Positions 52,814-61,233 of a stretch of DNA of 63,354 nucleotides are shown in pieces. Numbering within the stretch: position 1 is the first letter of the stretch; each line of letters opens with the position of its first letter. The stretch lies in NCBI GenBank assembly GCA_022763485.1, contig JALEGX010000111.1:1-63354 (forward strand), read 5' to 3'. The translations under genes were made by a program, and so were the position numbers. The notes below the pieces were generated by a model, which saw only the letters and a list, made by a program, of their open reading frames with translations, was not told the DNA's origin and made no database searches. Source of the stretch: Paracoccaceae bacterium (lineage in GTDB: Bacteria; Pseudomonadota; Alphaproteobacteria; Rhodobacterales; Rhodobacteraceae).

Positions 52814-54056
52814 CTACTTGTTGCGACAGACGGAACTTGCCCCAACCCGAAGGTCCGGTTGCATCATCCCCACCGGTCGGCATGATCCCGTCCACATAGG
52901 TCAGACCAAGGAGCGCCAACAACAGCATTGCGGCGGACAATCCCAGAAGACCCTTCTGGCCAATCTTCCGCCAGCGTTTGGTGCGCGATACCGTTGCCAC
53001 TTCGGGCTGTACCTCCGCCGCAGGAACCCCTGCGGTAGCGGCCACCGCTTCTTCCTTTCGTTCCGGAACCGGCTCCGTCCGCGGCCCCAGGAAATGCAGG
53101 AAGATGAAATCACCCTCACGGGTCAGCTTCAACTGATCCGAATGCTGCTCAAAGGCATCGCGCAACCGGCGCGGCATGGCAGCAATCCGCAGCTTCAGAC
53201 GCGCAGGCGGCAGATCATTGGCAGCCATTTCATCATCCGCGGCAACGGCCAGAACTTGCCCGTCATCCCGCAGGAACAGCTTCTCGGGATCCCTGACGCG
53301 CAGCTCACGTCCCAGGGCGCCGGGCCGTTCGATGACCAGCCATCCCGCGGCTTCACCCATCACGTGATAGGTCTCACTTGCAGATTCATCTGCGCCAATC
53401 TGACGGGCGGATCTGTATTCCGGACCCAGCACCGGCTCATCCGCCACTTGCAGGAAACGCGGCAGCGTCCGGCGGGTGGTGTCGGCACCATGCAAGAAGG
53501 TGGCTTCGGCAACGCTCGGCGCATGGATCGCTTGCTTCGACATCTCAGCCGCAGCACGTTCCGATGCGGCCGTTTCGACCAGAGACAGAACCGGGCGCGA
53601 CGGCTCGGGTGCAGACGCCGGAGGCGTCCCTCCCCCGCTTCCGGTTTCGGGCAGGGCCAGCGCCAGCTCACCGTCAAACCCCAACAGATGTGCGGGGTTC
53701 ATTCCCTCTTCCAGCGCGAAGCCGAAGTTCACGGAGTAATCTGCCGCTTCATCAATGATGCCGGGCGAGTCCGCCACCAGACGCATCAGCCGACGTTCAT
53801 CGGAATACAGCAGCGTGCGGGTCGGATATCCGTCCACTTTCGGGACGACACAGATCTCATCATGCGACAGGCCCAGATGCTTCTCCAGGCGTGGCAGGAA
53901 AATCTGGTATTCCTCTTCGCGGAAGACCACCAGCTGACACTCTCCGTTTGGCAGCAAACAGATGGACAGAAACATTTCGGTTGGCCAGTCAGCAAAGATT
54001 GTTCCCAGCTCACCCGGGTCGACAAGAACTGCCAAGGCTTTTTCGGTGCAGTGCAT
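52800..54056 (-). CDS. Uncharacterised protein with a C-terminal membrane helix, between motB and motA
   Basis: This protein of about 418 aa has an N-terminal globular part (residues 1-165), a low-complexity linker and a second globular domain (about 210-330). One membrane helix (about 368-390, GLLGLSAAMLLLALLGLTYV) is followed by a short tail. I recognise no family. The start at 54056 has a purine-rich GGGGGG stretch upstream and the frame beyond it becomes AT-rich, so a longer N-terminus is unlikely. It is divergent from motA and convergent with motB, which suggests a motor- or envelope-related role but does not show one. Confidence 0.7.
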   Translation of the reverse strand: MHCTEKALAVLVDPGELGTIFADWPTEMFLSICLLPNGECQLVVFREEEYQIFLPRLEKHLGLSHDEICVVPKVDGYPTRTLLYSDERRLMRLVADSPGIIDEAADYSVNFGFALEEGMNPAHLLGFDGELALALPETGSGGGTPPASAPEPSRPVLSLVETAASERAAAEMSKQAIHAPSVAEATFLHGADTTRRTLPRFLQVADEPVLGPEYRSARQIGADESASETYHVMGEAAGWLVIERPGALGRELRVRDPEKLFLRDDGQVLAVAADDEMAANDLPPARLKLRIAAMPRRLRDAFEQHSDQLKLTREGDFIFLHFLGPRTEPVPERKEEAVAATAGVPAAEVQPEVATVSRTKRWRKIGQKGLLGLSAAMLLLALLGLTYVDGIMPTGGDDATGPSGWGKFRLSQQVEQAR

Positions 54057-54232
54057 ACCAAGCCCCCCAGCTTCGCTCTGCTTAAAGTATAGTACATGTC
54101 TAACATTTTTCTTATACTTGTCAATTGTTCTTGCTATATGTATTTTGTTCTTGATGATATTCTTCAATCCATCGTGATATGAAGACATAGAACATAACCG
54201 CCGCATGACGGCCAAACGAGCAGTTAAACACT
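54057..54232. promoter_or_regulatory. Divergent AT-rich promoter region of motA and the unknown membrane protein
   Basis: This 176-bp segment is much AT-richer than its flanks and contains TTGTTCTTG twice (near 54124 and 54146), similar to the TATTCTT elements of other flagellar promoter regions. No perfect CtrA box was found here. Confidence 0.4.
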
Positions 54233-55102
54233 ATGACCATCATTATCGGCTTCATTCTGGTTATCGGGCTTGTGTTCGGAGGCTACCTGCTTTCGGGCGG
54301 GGAAATGGGGGTCATTACCCACGCCCTCCCCTTCGAAGGCATGATGATCGGCGGCGCGGCCCTGGGGGCCTTTGTCGCCGCGAATTCTTTCGGCAGCATC
54401 AAGGCCACGGGCAAAGGGCTGGTCAAAGCCTTCAAGGGTCCGAAATGGACGGCCAAGGATTACATCGATCTTCTGAACCTGATGTACACGCTGGCCAAGA
54501 TGTATCAGCAGCAGGGTATGCTGGCCCTGGACGAACATATTGAGAATCCGAACGAGAGCTCGGTCTTCTCACAGTTCCCGAAGATCCAGCACGATCACTT
54601 TGCGATTGATCTGATCACCGACAGCTTCCGGATGCTGGCGCTGCAATTCGACGATCCGTTCCAGGCAGAAGACGTCATCAACAAGAAACTGAAGAAGCAT
54701 CACCACGAAGCGCTGGTCCCGCCGCATGGGTTGACCAAGGTTGCGGACGCCCTTCCGGCGATCGGGATCGTTGCGGCTGTTCTTGGTGTTATCAAAACCA
54801 TGGGTTCGATCGACAAACCGCCCGCCGTTCTGGGTGCGATGATCGGTGGTGCTCTTGTCGGTACGTTCCTTGGGGTTTTCCTGGCCTATCTGTTCGTGGC
54901 GCCGGTGTCAGACAAGCTGACCGCGATCGAAGAACAGGACGGCATGTTCTACAACGTGATCCGCGACATCTTCATCGCCATTCTGCACAACCATTCGCCC
55001 ACGATCTGTGTTGAAATTGGGCGCGGCAACATCCCGACCAGCCTGCAACCCACTTTCTATGAGATGGAAGAGGCGCGTCAGGACGTGGCCGAAGCCGCAT
55101 GA
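54233..55102 (+). CDS. motA: Flagellar motor stator protein MotA
   Basis: This 289-aa protein has four membrane helices. The first two lie in the N-terminal 55 residues (IIIGFILVIGLVFGGYLLSGG and the GGAALGAFVAANSF segment); the last two are around residues 175-240 (GIVAAVLGVIKTMGSIDKPP, then GALVGTFLGVFLAYLFVAPV). The cytoplasmic loop contacts FliG. It is 4 bp upstream of the FliJ-like gene. Confidence 0.95.
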   Translation: MTIIIGFILVIGLVFGGYLLSGGEMGVITHALPFEGMMIGGAALGAFVAANSFGSIKATGKGLVKAFKGPKWTAKDYIDLLNLMYTLAKMYQQQGMLALDEHIENPNESSVFSQFPKIQHDHFAIDLITDSFRMLALQFDDPFQAEDVINKKLKKHHHEALVPPHGLTKVADALPAIGIVAAVLGVIKTMGSIDKPPAVLGAMIGGALVGTFLGVFLAYLFVAPVSDKLTAIEEQDGMFYNVIRDIFIAILHNHSPTICVEIGRGNIPTSLQPTFYEMEEARQDVAEAA

Positions 55103-55106
55103 CCTG

Positions 55107-55541
55107 ATGGCCGCGGACCGCAGGATATCCGCCCTTGAAGTGTTGCAACGATTGAAGCAGCAGACCATTGACGGGATCAGTGTCCAGCTCAAGGAGATCC
55201 GGCTTGAACAAACCGGCATCCACCGCGAGATGGAAGAGCTTCAGGATAGGGCAGAACAGGAGTCTCGGGTCACATCACCCGAGGCTTTGCCTTTTCTGGC
55301 GGACTTCCTGAGAGCATTGGATCAACGCAAGGAAATCCTGAAGGCACGCCTCAAGGAACTGGATCACAAGGCCGAAGAATTGGAAGATCAGCTTGTCGAT
55401 GCTTTTGCCGAAGTCAAGAAAGGCGAGGTCGTCCTGGATCTTGCCCGGCAGAAGATCCAGTTGAAAGAACGACGGCGGGAAACGGATGAATCCGCTGAAA
55501 TCGCGCAGAACATCTTTCTGCGCGGTCAGTCCAAGCTCTGA
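55107..55541 (+). CDS. fliJ: FliJ-like flagellar export coiled-coil protein
   Basis: This protein of about 144 aa is an almost continuous coiled coil (LQRLKQQTIDGISVQLKEIR to LKERRRETDESAEIAQNIFL) of FliJ length. FliJ links the FliI ATPase to FlhA. The start at 55107 is 4 bp after the motA stop; the frame to 55008 overlaps motA and is not supported. Coupling fliJ to motA instead of fliI is unusual. FliJ proteins diverge strongly, so the name is provisional. Confidence 0.6.
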   Translation: MAADRRISALEVLQRLKQQTIDGISVQLKEIRLEQTGIHREMEELQDRAEQESRVTSPEALPFLADFLRALDQRKEILKARLKELDHKAEELEDQLVDAFAEVKKGEVVLDLARQKIQLKERRRETDESAEIAQNIFLRGQSKL

Positions 55542-55550
55542 TTTCGAAGA

Positions 55551-55946
55551 TCAGGCGGCCTTTTCCAGACCAGAGGCCCACAGGGCGCGAACCTGATCGG
55601 CCAGCGTGGTGGGATCGAAGGGTTTCGCGATCACGCCCAGATCATGCGGACCAACCAGGCTTCCGTGCTCAGCATCCAGCAGCTTAGCCGTCATATAGAT
55701 CGCCGGGATGGTTTCAAAGCCGGCCTTCTTGCGAATGGCGTCCAAGGTTTCGGGACCGGTCAGGCCCGGCATCTGTACGTCGCTGATGATCAGCTGCGGC
55801 GCGACGGCCTGAACCATCTCAACCGCCTTTTCACCGCGATCGGCCTGGACCACTTCGAAGCCACCGATCAGCCCCAGCGCCATATCAGCGATCTCCAGGA
55901 TTTCGGGATCGTCCTCAACATGCAGGATCTTTGTCAGTTCGGTCAT
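55551..55946 (-). CDS. CheY-like single-domain response regulator
   Basis: This 131-aa receiver has the acidic pair ED/DD near residues 11-13, the phospho-acceptor D56 in IISDVQMPG, the threonine in YMTAKLL and lysine in VIAKPFD. No output domain follows. It lies 38 bp after the PhnD-kinase stop and is read in the same direction, so it is probably the partner or shuttle of that phosphorelay. A chemotactic CheY is possible but no cheA or cheW is present. Confidence 0.92.
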   Translation of the reverse strand: MTELTKILHVEDDPEILEIADMALGLIGGFEVVQADRGEKAVEMVQAVAPQLIISDVQMPGLTGPETLDAIRKKAGFETIPAIYMTAKLLDAEHGSLVGPHDLGVIAKPFDPTTLADQVRALWASGLEKAA

Positions 55947-55984
55947 CTCTCTTCCCTCTGTTGAACTCTAGTGCCAGTTCCGGA

Positions 55985-58900
55985 TCACGATGCGCTGCGA
56001 CGGCGGGCGCGTCCGCGGCCTCCGCCATCACCGCTCGAGAACTTGGAGACCACGCCGCGTTCTGCAGAGGTGGCTTCGAACTTGGTTGCGATTAGCGTGA
56101 CCGGTAGACCTTCGGGCAAATCGCCGTCGGTCAGCGGATAGATGGACACCACACCGGTGTCGTCATTTTCGTCATACAGAGCGACCAGGTCGAACTTGTC
56201 TTCACCGGCAAGCCGCGACACCTCTGCCGGGTCCGGTGTAATCGTGTAGCCATTTTCCGAGGCCCAATCGGTGACTTCGCCGTCGCCCGACATGGCTGCA
56301 CCTTTGGGAGCACCATCTTCGGTGTTGGCAACTTCGGCGATCCATTCGTGGACCAGCGCAAAAGACGCGGCCAGCTTGGCGGTCTCCCCGCCTGCCGGCA
56401 GGGTCATTTCCAGCAGCATGACTTCGCGGTTGTCCATCAGACCGCCATCGACAAGCTCGGTCATCATCGCCCGCCCGGTCGCGCTCAGATAGCTCATTAC
56501 GGAGGATTGCGAAACAACACCACGGCCACGCGCAACCTGTACCGCATTCACGCGGCCACGCTCGATACCAAGATCGGCGCTGACGGCGCGCAGTTTGTCG
56601 ATCAACTGGTTGATCGCACCTTCGGCGGCGTCGCCGGTTTCAACCGCTTCGTCAACGATCCGCAGTTCCGAGAAGACCGGCAGAACCTCTTCGTCTTCGG
56701 ACTTCGGAATCGGCACGATCTCTTCGCCTTCGACCATCGGCAGATCGACAAAGAACTCGGTTCCAACACCTTCGTCACTGACGAAGAAGATGTTCCCCTT
56801 GTGATTGTCGACGATCAGCTTGGCAATCGACAGGCCCAGACCGGTCCCACCCTTTGAACGAGTATCCGAACTGTCGGCCTGGGTGAACTTCTCAAAGATC
56901 TTCGGCTGAGACGCCAGCGGAATACCGGTGCCGAAGTCGCGCACGGTAATGCGCAGACGACCGTTGAAGTTCTGCAGGGACACGATGATTTCCGCACCCT
57001 TGGGCGAGAACTTCGCGGCGTTCGACATCAGGTTGTCCATGACCTGGCGCAGGCGCACCTTATCACCGAGGGTCATGTAGGGCTGGTTCGGTTCATGCAC
57101 GTCGTTGCGGAAGCTGACACCGAATTTTTCAGCATAGAACTGGTTGGCTTCCAGCGCGGCATCCAGCAGCTCGCGCAGGTCCAACAGCTCCATCTTGAAG
57201 TCCATCTTGCCGGCTTCGATCTTTTCCAGATCCAAAATGTCGTTGATCAGCATGACCAGGCGATCACAGTTGGAATCCGCCATGGTGATCAGTTTGTTCA
57301 TCTTCTCCGGCATGTCGCCAAGCGCACCGGACAGCGCCAGCCCCAACGCGCCTTTCATCGAAGTCAGCGGCGTGCGGAGCTCATGGCTGACGGTTGCGAT
57401 GAATTCATTCTTGGCTTTCTCTGCCTGCTTGCGCTCCGAGATATCGCGATAGATCGCGATCAGGCGCGGTTCATCTTGATCGGGCTGCACGTATTCCAGG
57501 CTGATTTCGTAGGTGATGCCATCCTTGCCGTCGACCTCCCAGGTCACGCGGCGCTGTGGTCCGGCGATAACGACCTCGGCCCGCATCAGCAGCTGTTCCT
57601 TGTCGTCCGCAGTGATGAAGTCGGTGGCCTTCTTGCCCTTCCAGTTGCCGCCGATCCGGTTGCGAACCAGACGCATCTCTGCGGCCTTGTTGCAATGCAA
57701 CAGCTCCAAGGTGGATGGGCGCATGACCACGACCTGATCCTGGATCAGCTCCAGCGTATTCTGGAACCGCGCCTCCGAAGCCCCCTTGCGGGTGTTGGTC
57801 ACGTCGGTGGCCACGATCGCGATTTCGCTCAGCTCTTCGGACAGGCTGGTCACCGGGATGAAGGTACACTGAACCCAGGCTGCCGAACCGTCCTCTTTGT
57901 TCAGCATCAGCGGACCGGCCCACGGCACACCCACCTCCATCGAAGACAGGATTTCCTGTGCCAGCAGCGACTGGTCCTTCTCCGACAGCAGCTCGGTCAG
58001 CGGCTTGTTAACCAGACCGGAACGGGTGCGCTCGCTGGTCTTCAGGAAGCGATCATTCACATGCGAGATTACGCCCTCTTTGGTCAACATACAGAACACG
58101 GTGTGTTCCTCGATCGCGCTGCGATAGAATTTCTTGGACCGCACCTCGGACTGCAGAACATTCTTGCGTTCTTCGGCCAGCTGAATGTTGCGGCGCAACT
58201 GGTAGATCAGGAAGGCGAGTGAGCCAAGGATCACCACCATCAGACCCAGGATGGGCAGGCGGTAGGTTTTGAAGATCCGGGTCAGGGCCTGCATGAAGTA
58301 GTTTTCATACGGGCGCGCGCGCAATGAGATCAGCAGATCATGAACCGGTTGATAGTTCTGCGGCGCCTGCCAGACGGCGCCTGCGGCGATGGTCGATTCC
58401 GGCGCGTCGGGTGACACGCTCAGCAGGGAATTGATGATCAGGGTCAGCGCCGGTTCCGGCATCGACGGCAAGGCGGCCAGAACCCATTCAGGATACAGGG
58501 GGGTCGTCACGAGGAACGGAAAATCCGCGTGCTGCATCACGGAAACGGCGGCGAATTCCCCAAGATCGATTGCGCCCTGCTCGGCCAGAGCTTCCAGCAC
58601 ACCGGCACGGATCACCCCGGCATCCACCAGCCCGGACTGAACCGCATAGACCACCTCGCGTTCGTTGCCGCCCGAGAAGACCAGTTCGGAAAACATGTTC
58701 TGCGGATCCAGGCGATGCTTGCGCAGTTCCTGTTCCGTCAGCCACCACCCGGCAAAGTCGCTGCGCGCGACCGCCATGACACTGCGACCTTCCAGCTGCT
58801 CCAGCTGTCGCACCGTGCTGTCAGACCGTACAAAGACCAGCGCACCGGTCATGTCATAGGCCTGATCACCCCACATGTGCGCCTTGGACAGAAGCGGGCG

Positions 58901-59275
58901 GGCGCCATTTTCGACCTCGGTCGCGACAAAGAAGGCCGGATCGGTCAACATCAAGTCCAGCTCACCCGCGTCGATCGCATCGAACATGGAATCATGCGTC
59001 TGAGGTGAAATCATGAAGCGGTAAGGCTGGCTCGCCTCTTCGGCGGCCTGCGTCAGATACTCTGCGGTCGGACCCCAGGCCTCCAGCGCGCGGGTTGCGC
59101 CTTCAGTCGCCAGAACGCCGATGCGGAATTCCTGGATCGTGTCCCCGCGTTCACCGGTCTGGGCCAGCGAAATGCTGAGACCCGGCAAACCAATCAGGAA
59201 GAAAAATGCAATTGTGATCAGCCTGCGAAGCTGCCTGAAATCAGCAGCTCCTTTTATCCCCTTGATGCCCCACAT
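55985..59275 (-). CDS. Membrane hybrid-like sensor histidine kinase with PhnD-type periplasmic domain
   Basis: This 1096-aa protein has an N-terminal membrane helix (about 20-40) and a periplasmic PhnD/phosphonate-binding-like domain (about 50-320). A second membrane helix (about 338-362) leads to two PAS-like regions (about 385-610) and a HisKA box with H631 (VSHELRTPLTSMKGALG). The ATPase domain carries NAAKFSP, DFGTGIP and GGTGLGLSI near residue 808. A C-terminal extension of about 240 residues has no clear family; its FDLVALYDEN and VTLIATKF strands look like a degraded receiver. It is followed by CheY and preceded by Hpt. Confidence 0.9.
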   Translation of the reverse strand: MWGIKGIKGAADFRQLRRLITIAFFFLIGLPGLSISLAQTGERGDTIQEFRIGVLATEGATRALEAWGPTAEYLTQAAEEASQPYRFMISPQTHDSMFDAIDAGELDLMLTDPAFFVATEVENGARPLLSKAHMWGDQAYDMTGALVFVRSDSTVRQLEQLEGRSVMAVARSDFAGWWLTEQELRKHRLDPQNMFSELVFSGGNEREVVYAVQSGLVDAGVIRAGVLEALAEQGAIDLGEFAAVSVMQHADFPFLVTTPLYPEWVLAALPSMPEPALTLIINSLLSVSPDAPESTIAAGAVWQAPQNYQPVHDLLISLRARPYENYFMQALTRIFKTYRLPILGLMVVILGSLAFLIYQLRRNIQLAEERKNVLQSEVRSKKFYRSAIEEHTVFCMLTKEGVISHVNDRFLKTSERTRSGLVNKPLTELLSEKDQSLLAQEILSSMEVGVPWAGPLMLNKEDGSAAWVQCTFIPVTSLSEELSEIAIVATDVTNTRKGASEARFQNTLELIQDQVVVMRPSTLELLHCNKAAEMRLVRNRIGGNWKGKKATDFITADDKEQLLMRAEVVIAGPQRRVTWEVDGKDGITYEISLEYVQPDQDEPRLIAIYRDISERKQAEKAKNEFIATVSHELRTPLTSMKGALGLALSGALGDMPEKMNKLITMADSNCDRLVMLINDILDLEKIEAGKMDFKMELLDLRELLDAALEANQFYAEKFGVSFRNDVHEPNQPYMTLGDKVRLRQVMDNLMSNAAKFSPKGAEIIVSLQNFNGRLRITVRDFGTGIPLASQPKIFEKFTQADSSDTRSKGGTGLGLSIAKLIVDNHKGNIFFVSDEGVGTEFFVDLPMVEGEEIVPIPKSEDEEVLPVFSELRIVDEAVETGDAAEGAINQLIDKLRAVSADLGIERGRVNAVQVARGRGVVSQSSVMSYLSATGRAMMTELVDGGLMDNREVMLLEMTLPAGGETAKLAASFALVHEWIAEVANTEDGAPKGAAMSGDGEVTDWASENGYTITPDPAEVSRLAGEDKFDLVALYDENDDTGVVSIYPLTDGDLPEGLPVTLIATKFEATSAERGVVSKFSSGDGGGRGRARRRSAS

Positions 59276-59282
59276 GTGAACC

Positions 59283-59639
59283 TCACGCGTCCACCTGATG
59301 GGATTCGACCTCGTCCAGAAGCGCGTTCAACAGTTCCTTGACGAACTCGACTTCCAGAGGCCGCGGACCTGCGATGATCAGGTCGATGTGGTTTTCCAGC
59401 TGAGCCGCCAGCGCGCCGATCCGAGGGAAGCCAACAGTCCCGGCCAGGCCGTGCAGCTTGTGAGCTTTTGCCCGAATGCCGGTGCAGGCGAATTCCTCTT
59501 CGCCCGGTTCTGCGAGTTGTTCAAGAAGGTCGTAGAATTCGTCGGCGCGATCTTCAAGCGAGAGGATAAACCGCTCGCGAATCTTTGCTATGCCGGATTC
59601 CAGCTTCGTGGCTGGTGCCACGCTCATCATGCTACTCAT
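59283..59639 (-). CDS. Hpt histidine phosphotransfer protein
   Basis: This protein of about 118 aa has a four-helix Hpt layout with the likely phospho-histidine H60 in KAHKLHGLAGTVGFPRIG. It lies 7 bp before the kinase and shares its direction. I used the ATG at 59639; ATGs at 59630 and 59627 are alternatives with no better Shine-Dalgarno. It could carry phosphate from the kinase to the CheY-like protein or to the regulator at 59897. Confidence 0.85.
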   Translation of the reverse strand: MSSMMSVAPATKLESGIAKIRERFILSLEDRADEFYDLLEQLAEPGEEEFACTGIRAKAHKLHGLAGTVGFPRIGALAAQLENHIDLIIAGPRPLEVEFVKELLNALLDEVESHQVDA

Positions 59640-59656
59640 CTGCCCGCAACCTGCTA

Positions 59657-59664
59657 TTATTCTT
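59657..59664. promoter_or_regulatory. TTATTCTT element upstream of hpt
   Basis: An exact copy of the eight-base motif found in the sigma, ftcR/flgI and fliI/flgB promoter regions lies 18 bp beyond the Hpt start codon. Its proximity to the ATG is similar to the fliI/flgB copy. Function unknown. Confidence 0.3.
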
Positions 59665-59747
59665 ATGCGCCATTTTTGACGCTTCTTGATTGTACGCACT
59701 CAGTTTACACAAAAGATTTTGAAAATCCGGCGAAATTTCGCGCCACG

Positions 59748-59762
59748 TTAAAGGCGTCTTAA
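59748..59762 (-). promoter_or_regulatory. Perfect CtrA-type box upstream of hpt-kinase-cheY
   Basis: Two TTAA half-sites flank AGGCGTC, 108 bp beyond the Hpt ATG. It is the only CtrA-like site in the 257-bp gap 59640-59896. Confidence 0.6.
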
Positions 59763-59851
59763 CAAAACCGGCCCTTCGTGAATCATTTGCCTCAATCTGG
59801 TGCAATTCGGCCACAGTATATTGAGCTGCCCACTCTCCATACCTGTGTGGC

Positions 59852-59897
59852 AAGCGGGGTGTCCCGCTTACCTGCCGGGTATTCCCGCGCTGGGAAT
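59852..59897 (-). terminator. Tandem hairpins after the receiver-GGDEF-like gene
   Basis: ATTCCC/GGGAAT (loop GCGCT) touches the stop codon of the minus-strand gene at 59897, and AAGCGGG/CCCGCTT (loop GTGT) lies 11 bp further on. Neither has a clear T-tract, but together they separate this gene from the hpt operon. Confidence 0.5.
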
Positions 59898-60865
59898 TAC
59901 GCCGCAAAGGATACTTTCTTGCGGCCCGTGAATTTCCGGGACCTATTGGCGACATCCGCCTGCTCCGCGGCTTCAAGGTTTTCAAGCGCCCGATCCAGGA
60001 ACCGAAGATCCCCACGCTTTTCAAACAGCTTGGGTGTCGCGCGCTGTCCGACCTTGGCCGAGAAATTGGTCTGCACATCTGCGCAATAGACCAGGTCCGG
60101 ATCGTTCAGCATGATCAGCAGATCGCTCTGCAAGGTATCCTCGTCCGGGATCTTGTTGCGATGCCCGACACACAGGAACACACCGCTTCCGATATAGGCC
60201 ATGAACGCCTGCGCCCCGACCATCACGTCAGACACAACCTCGGCAACATCGGCAAGCACGAAGGTGAATTCGTCCTCACTGGATCCGGAGTGGACCACGC
60301 TGAGTTCCGGCACATGGATCGCGACGGCAGCCAGCGGGAATTGCTTCTGTTCCAGGTTGATCAGAACATAGTTCTCAAGGATCGCGCTGTTCACGAAGCC
60401 CCTGATTTCCTTGACGGGGACCGCTTCGGAATAGGGTGTCTTGACCGTGGTGGCCGCCGATGTGGCTGCTTCGCTGGCCCGACGCGTCTCCGCTTGCAGA
60501 CGATCCGCAAGACGGATCCGCGTAATCAGCTCTGTCGTGTCGAAGGGCTTCGTGACATAGTCGGTGGCTCCGGCGGAAAAGGCGCGATCAATATAGTCAC
60601 GATTGTTCATCGCGGTAATCATGACGACCGGCGTCTGCTTGTAGGGAGTCATCCCGCGCACTTCGCGGCACAGGTCGATCCCGTCCATGCCCGGCATCTG
60701 GATGTCGAACATGAAGCAATCGAATGCTTCCCCCGCAGCCTGGATCTTGCGCAGGGCGTCTTCACCACTATCCGCTTGAACGATGTGTTCGTATCCGTGG
60801 GCGGACAGAATTTCCACCAACAGCTCGCGGATCAGGTCGTCGTCATCAACAACAAGAATTTTCAT
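59897..60865 (-). CDS. Response regulator with degenerate GGDEF-like C-terminal domain
   Basis: This protein of about 322 aa has a complete N-terminal receiver, with DDDD near residue 9, phospho-acceptor D54, and T and K at 84 and 106. A C-terminal domain of about 170 residues follows. The segment FMAYIGSGVFLCVGHR aligns by eye with the GGDEF loop of diguanylate cyclases but lacks GGDEF, so it is probably inactive. The start at 60865 has GGAG six bases upstream; ATG at 60877 is the alternative. It is a single-gene unit with a CtrA box 305 bp upstream. Confidence 0.82.
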   Translation of the reverse strand: MKILVVDDDDLIRELLVEILSAHGYEHIVQADSGEDALRKIQAAGEAFDCFMFDIQMPGMDGIDLCREVRGMTPYKQTPVVMITAMNNRDYIDRAFSAGATDYVTKPFDTTELITRIRLADRLQAETRRASEAATSAATTVKTPYSEAVPVKEIRGFVNSAILENYVLINLEQKQFPLAAVAIHVPELSVVHSGSSEDEFTFVLADVAEVVSDVMVGAQAFMAYIGSGVFLCVGHRNKIPDEDTLQSDLLIMLNDPDLVYCADVQTNFSAKVGQRATPKLFEKRGDLRFLDRALENLEAAEQADVANRSRKFTGRKKVSFAA

Positions 60866-61233
60866 CTTCGTCTCCATCGTCCCGGCCGCATTCTGCGTCG
60901 TAATTCGGGTTCTGGCCCGACCGTTCCTATATGCTCGATCTCTGTCTTTGGTTTTCCCCTGAGTCGCCCTTTCGGGGGGAGTGGGGCTGTTTGAGACTCA
61001 TCTAGAAGGAGAAATGTGGCGCAAATTTGTCCCTCATTTGATACGTGCGCCCCATTCCCTGGATTGTTCGAAAATTCTCGACAATTGGCTGGAAAAACCC
61101 CAAATCAGCGTTTGTTTACATATCAATTACATCTTTTATCCGTCATTTCTTAAACACATTTTAAGATATCTTAAGGTTGAGTTAACGGCATCACCCCTAG
61201 CAGACTGTCCTCCCGACGGGCGAAAACCACTGG
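60866..61233. other. Intergenic region with a 14-bp palindrome and a CtrA-type box
   Basis: This 368-bp region holds TTAAGATATCTTAA (61161-61174) overlapping TTAA-GGTTGAG-TTAA (61171-61185), so three TTAA half-sites are stacked within 25 bp. The part next to the receiver gene is GC-rich and contains a CCCC/GGGG hairpin near 60956-60980. No gene is visible. Confidence 0.5.
61171..61185. promoter_or_regulatory. Perfect CtrA-type box upstream of the receiver-GGDEF-like gene
   Basis: TTAAGGTTGAGTTAA has exact seven-base spacing. Its distance of 305 bp to the start codon is larger than for the other boxes. It could instead have another role, since the downstream marR gene ends 49 bp away on the other side. 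Confidence 0.5.
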
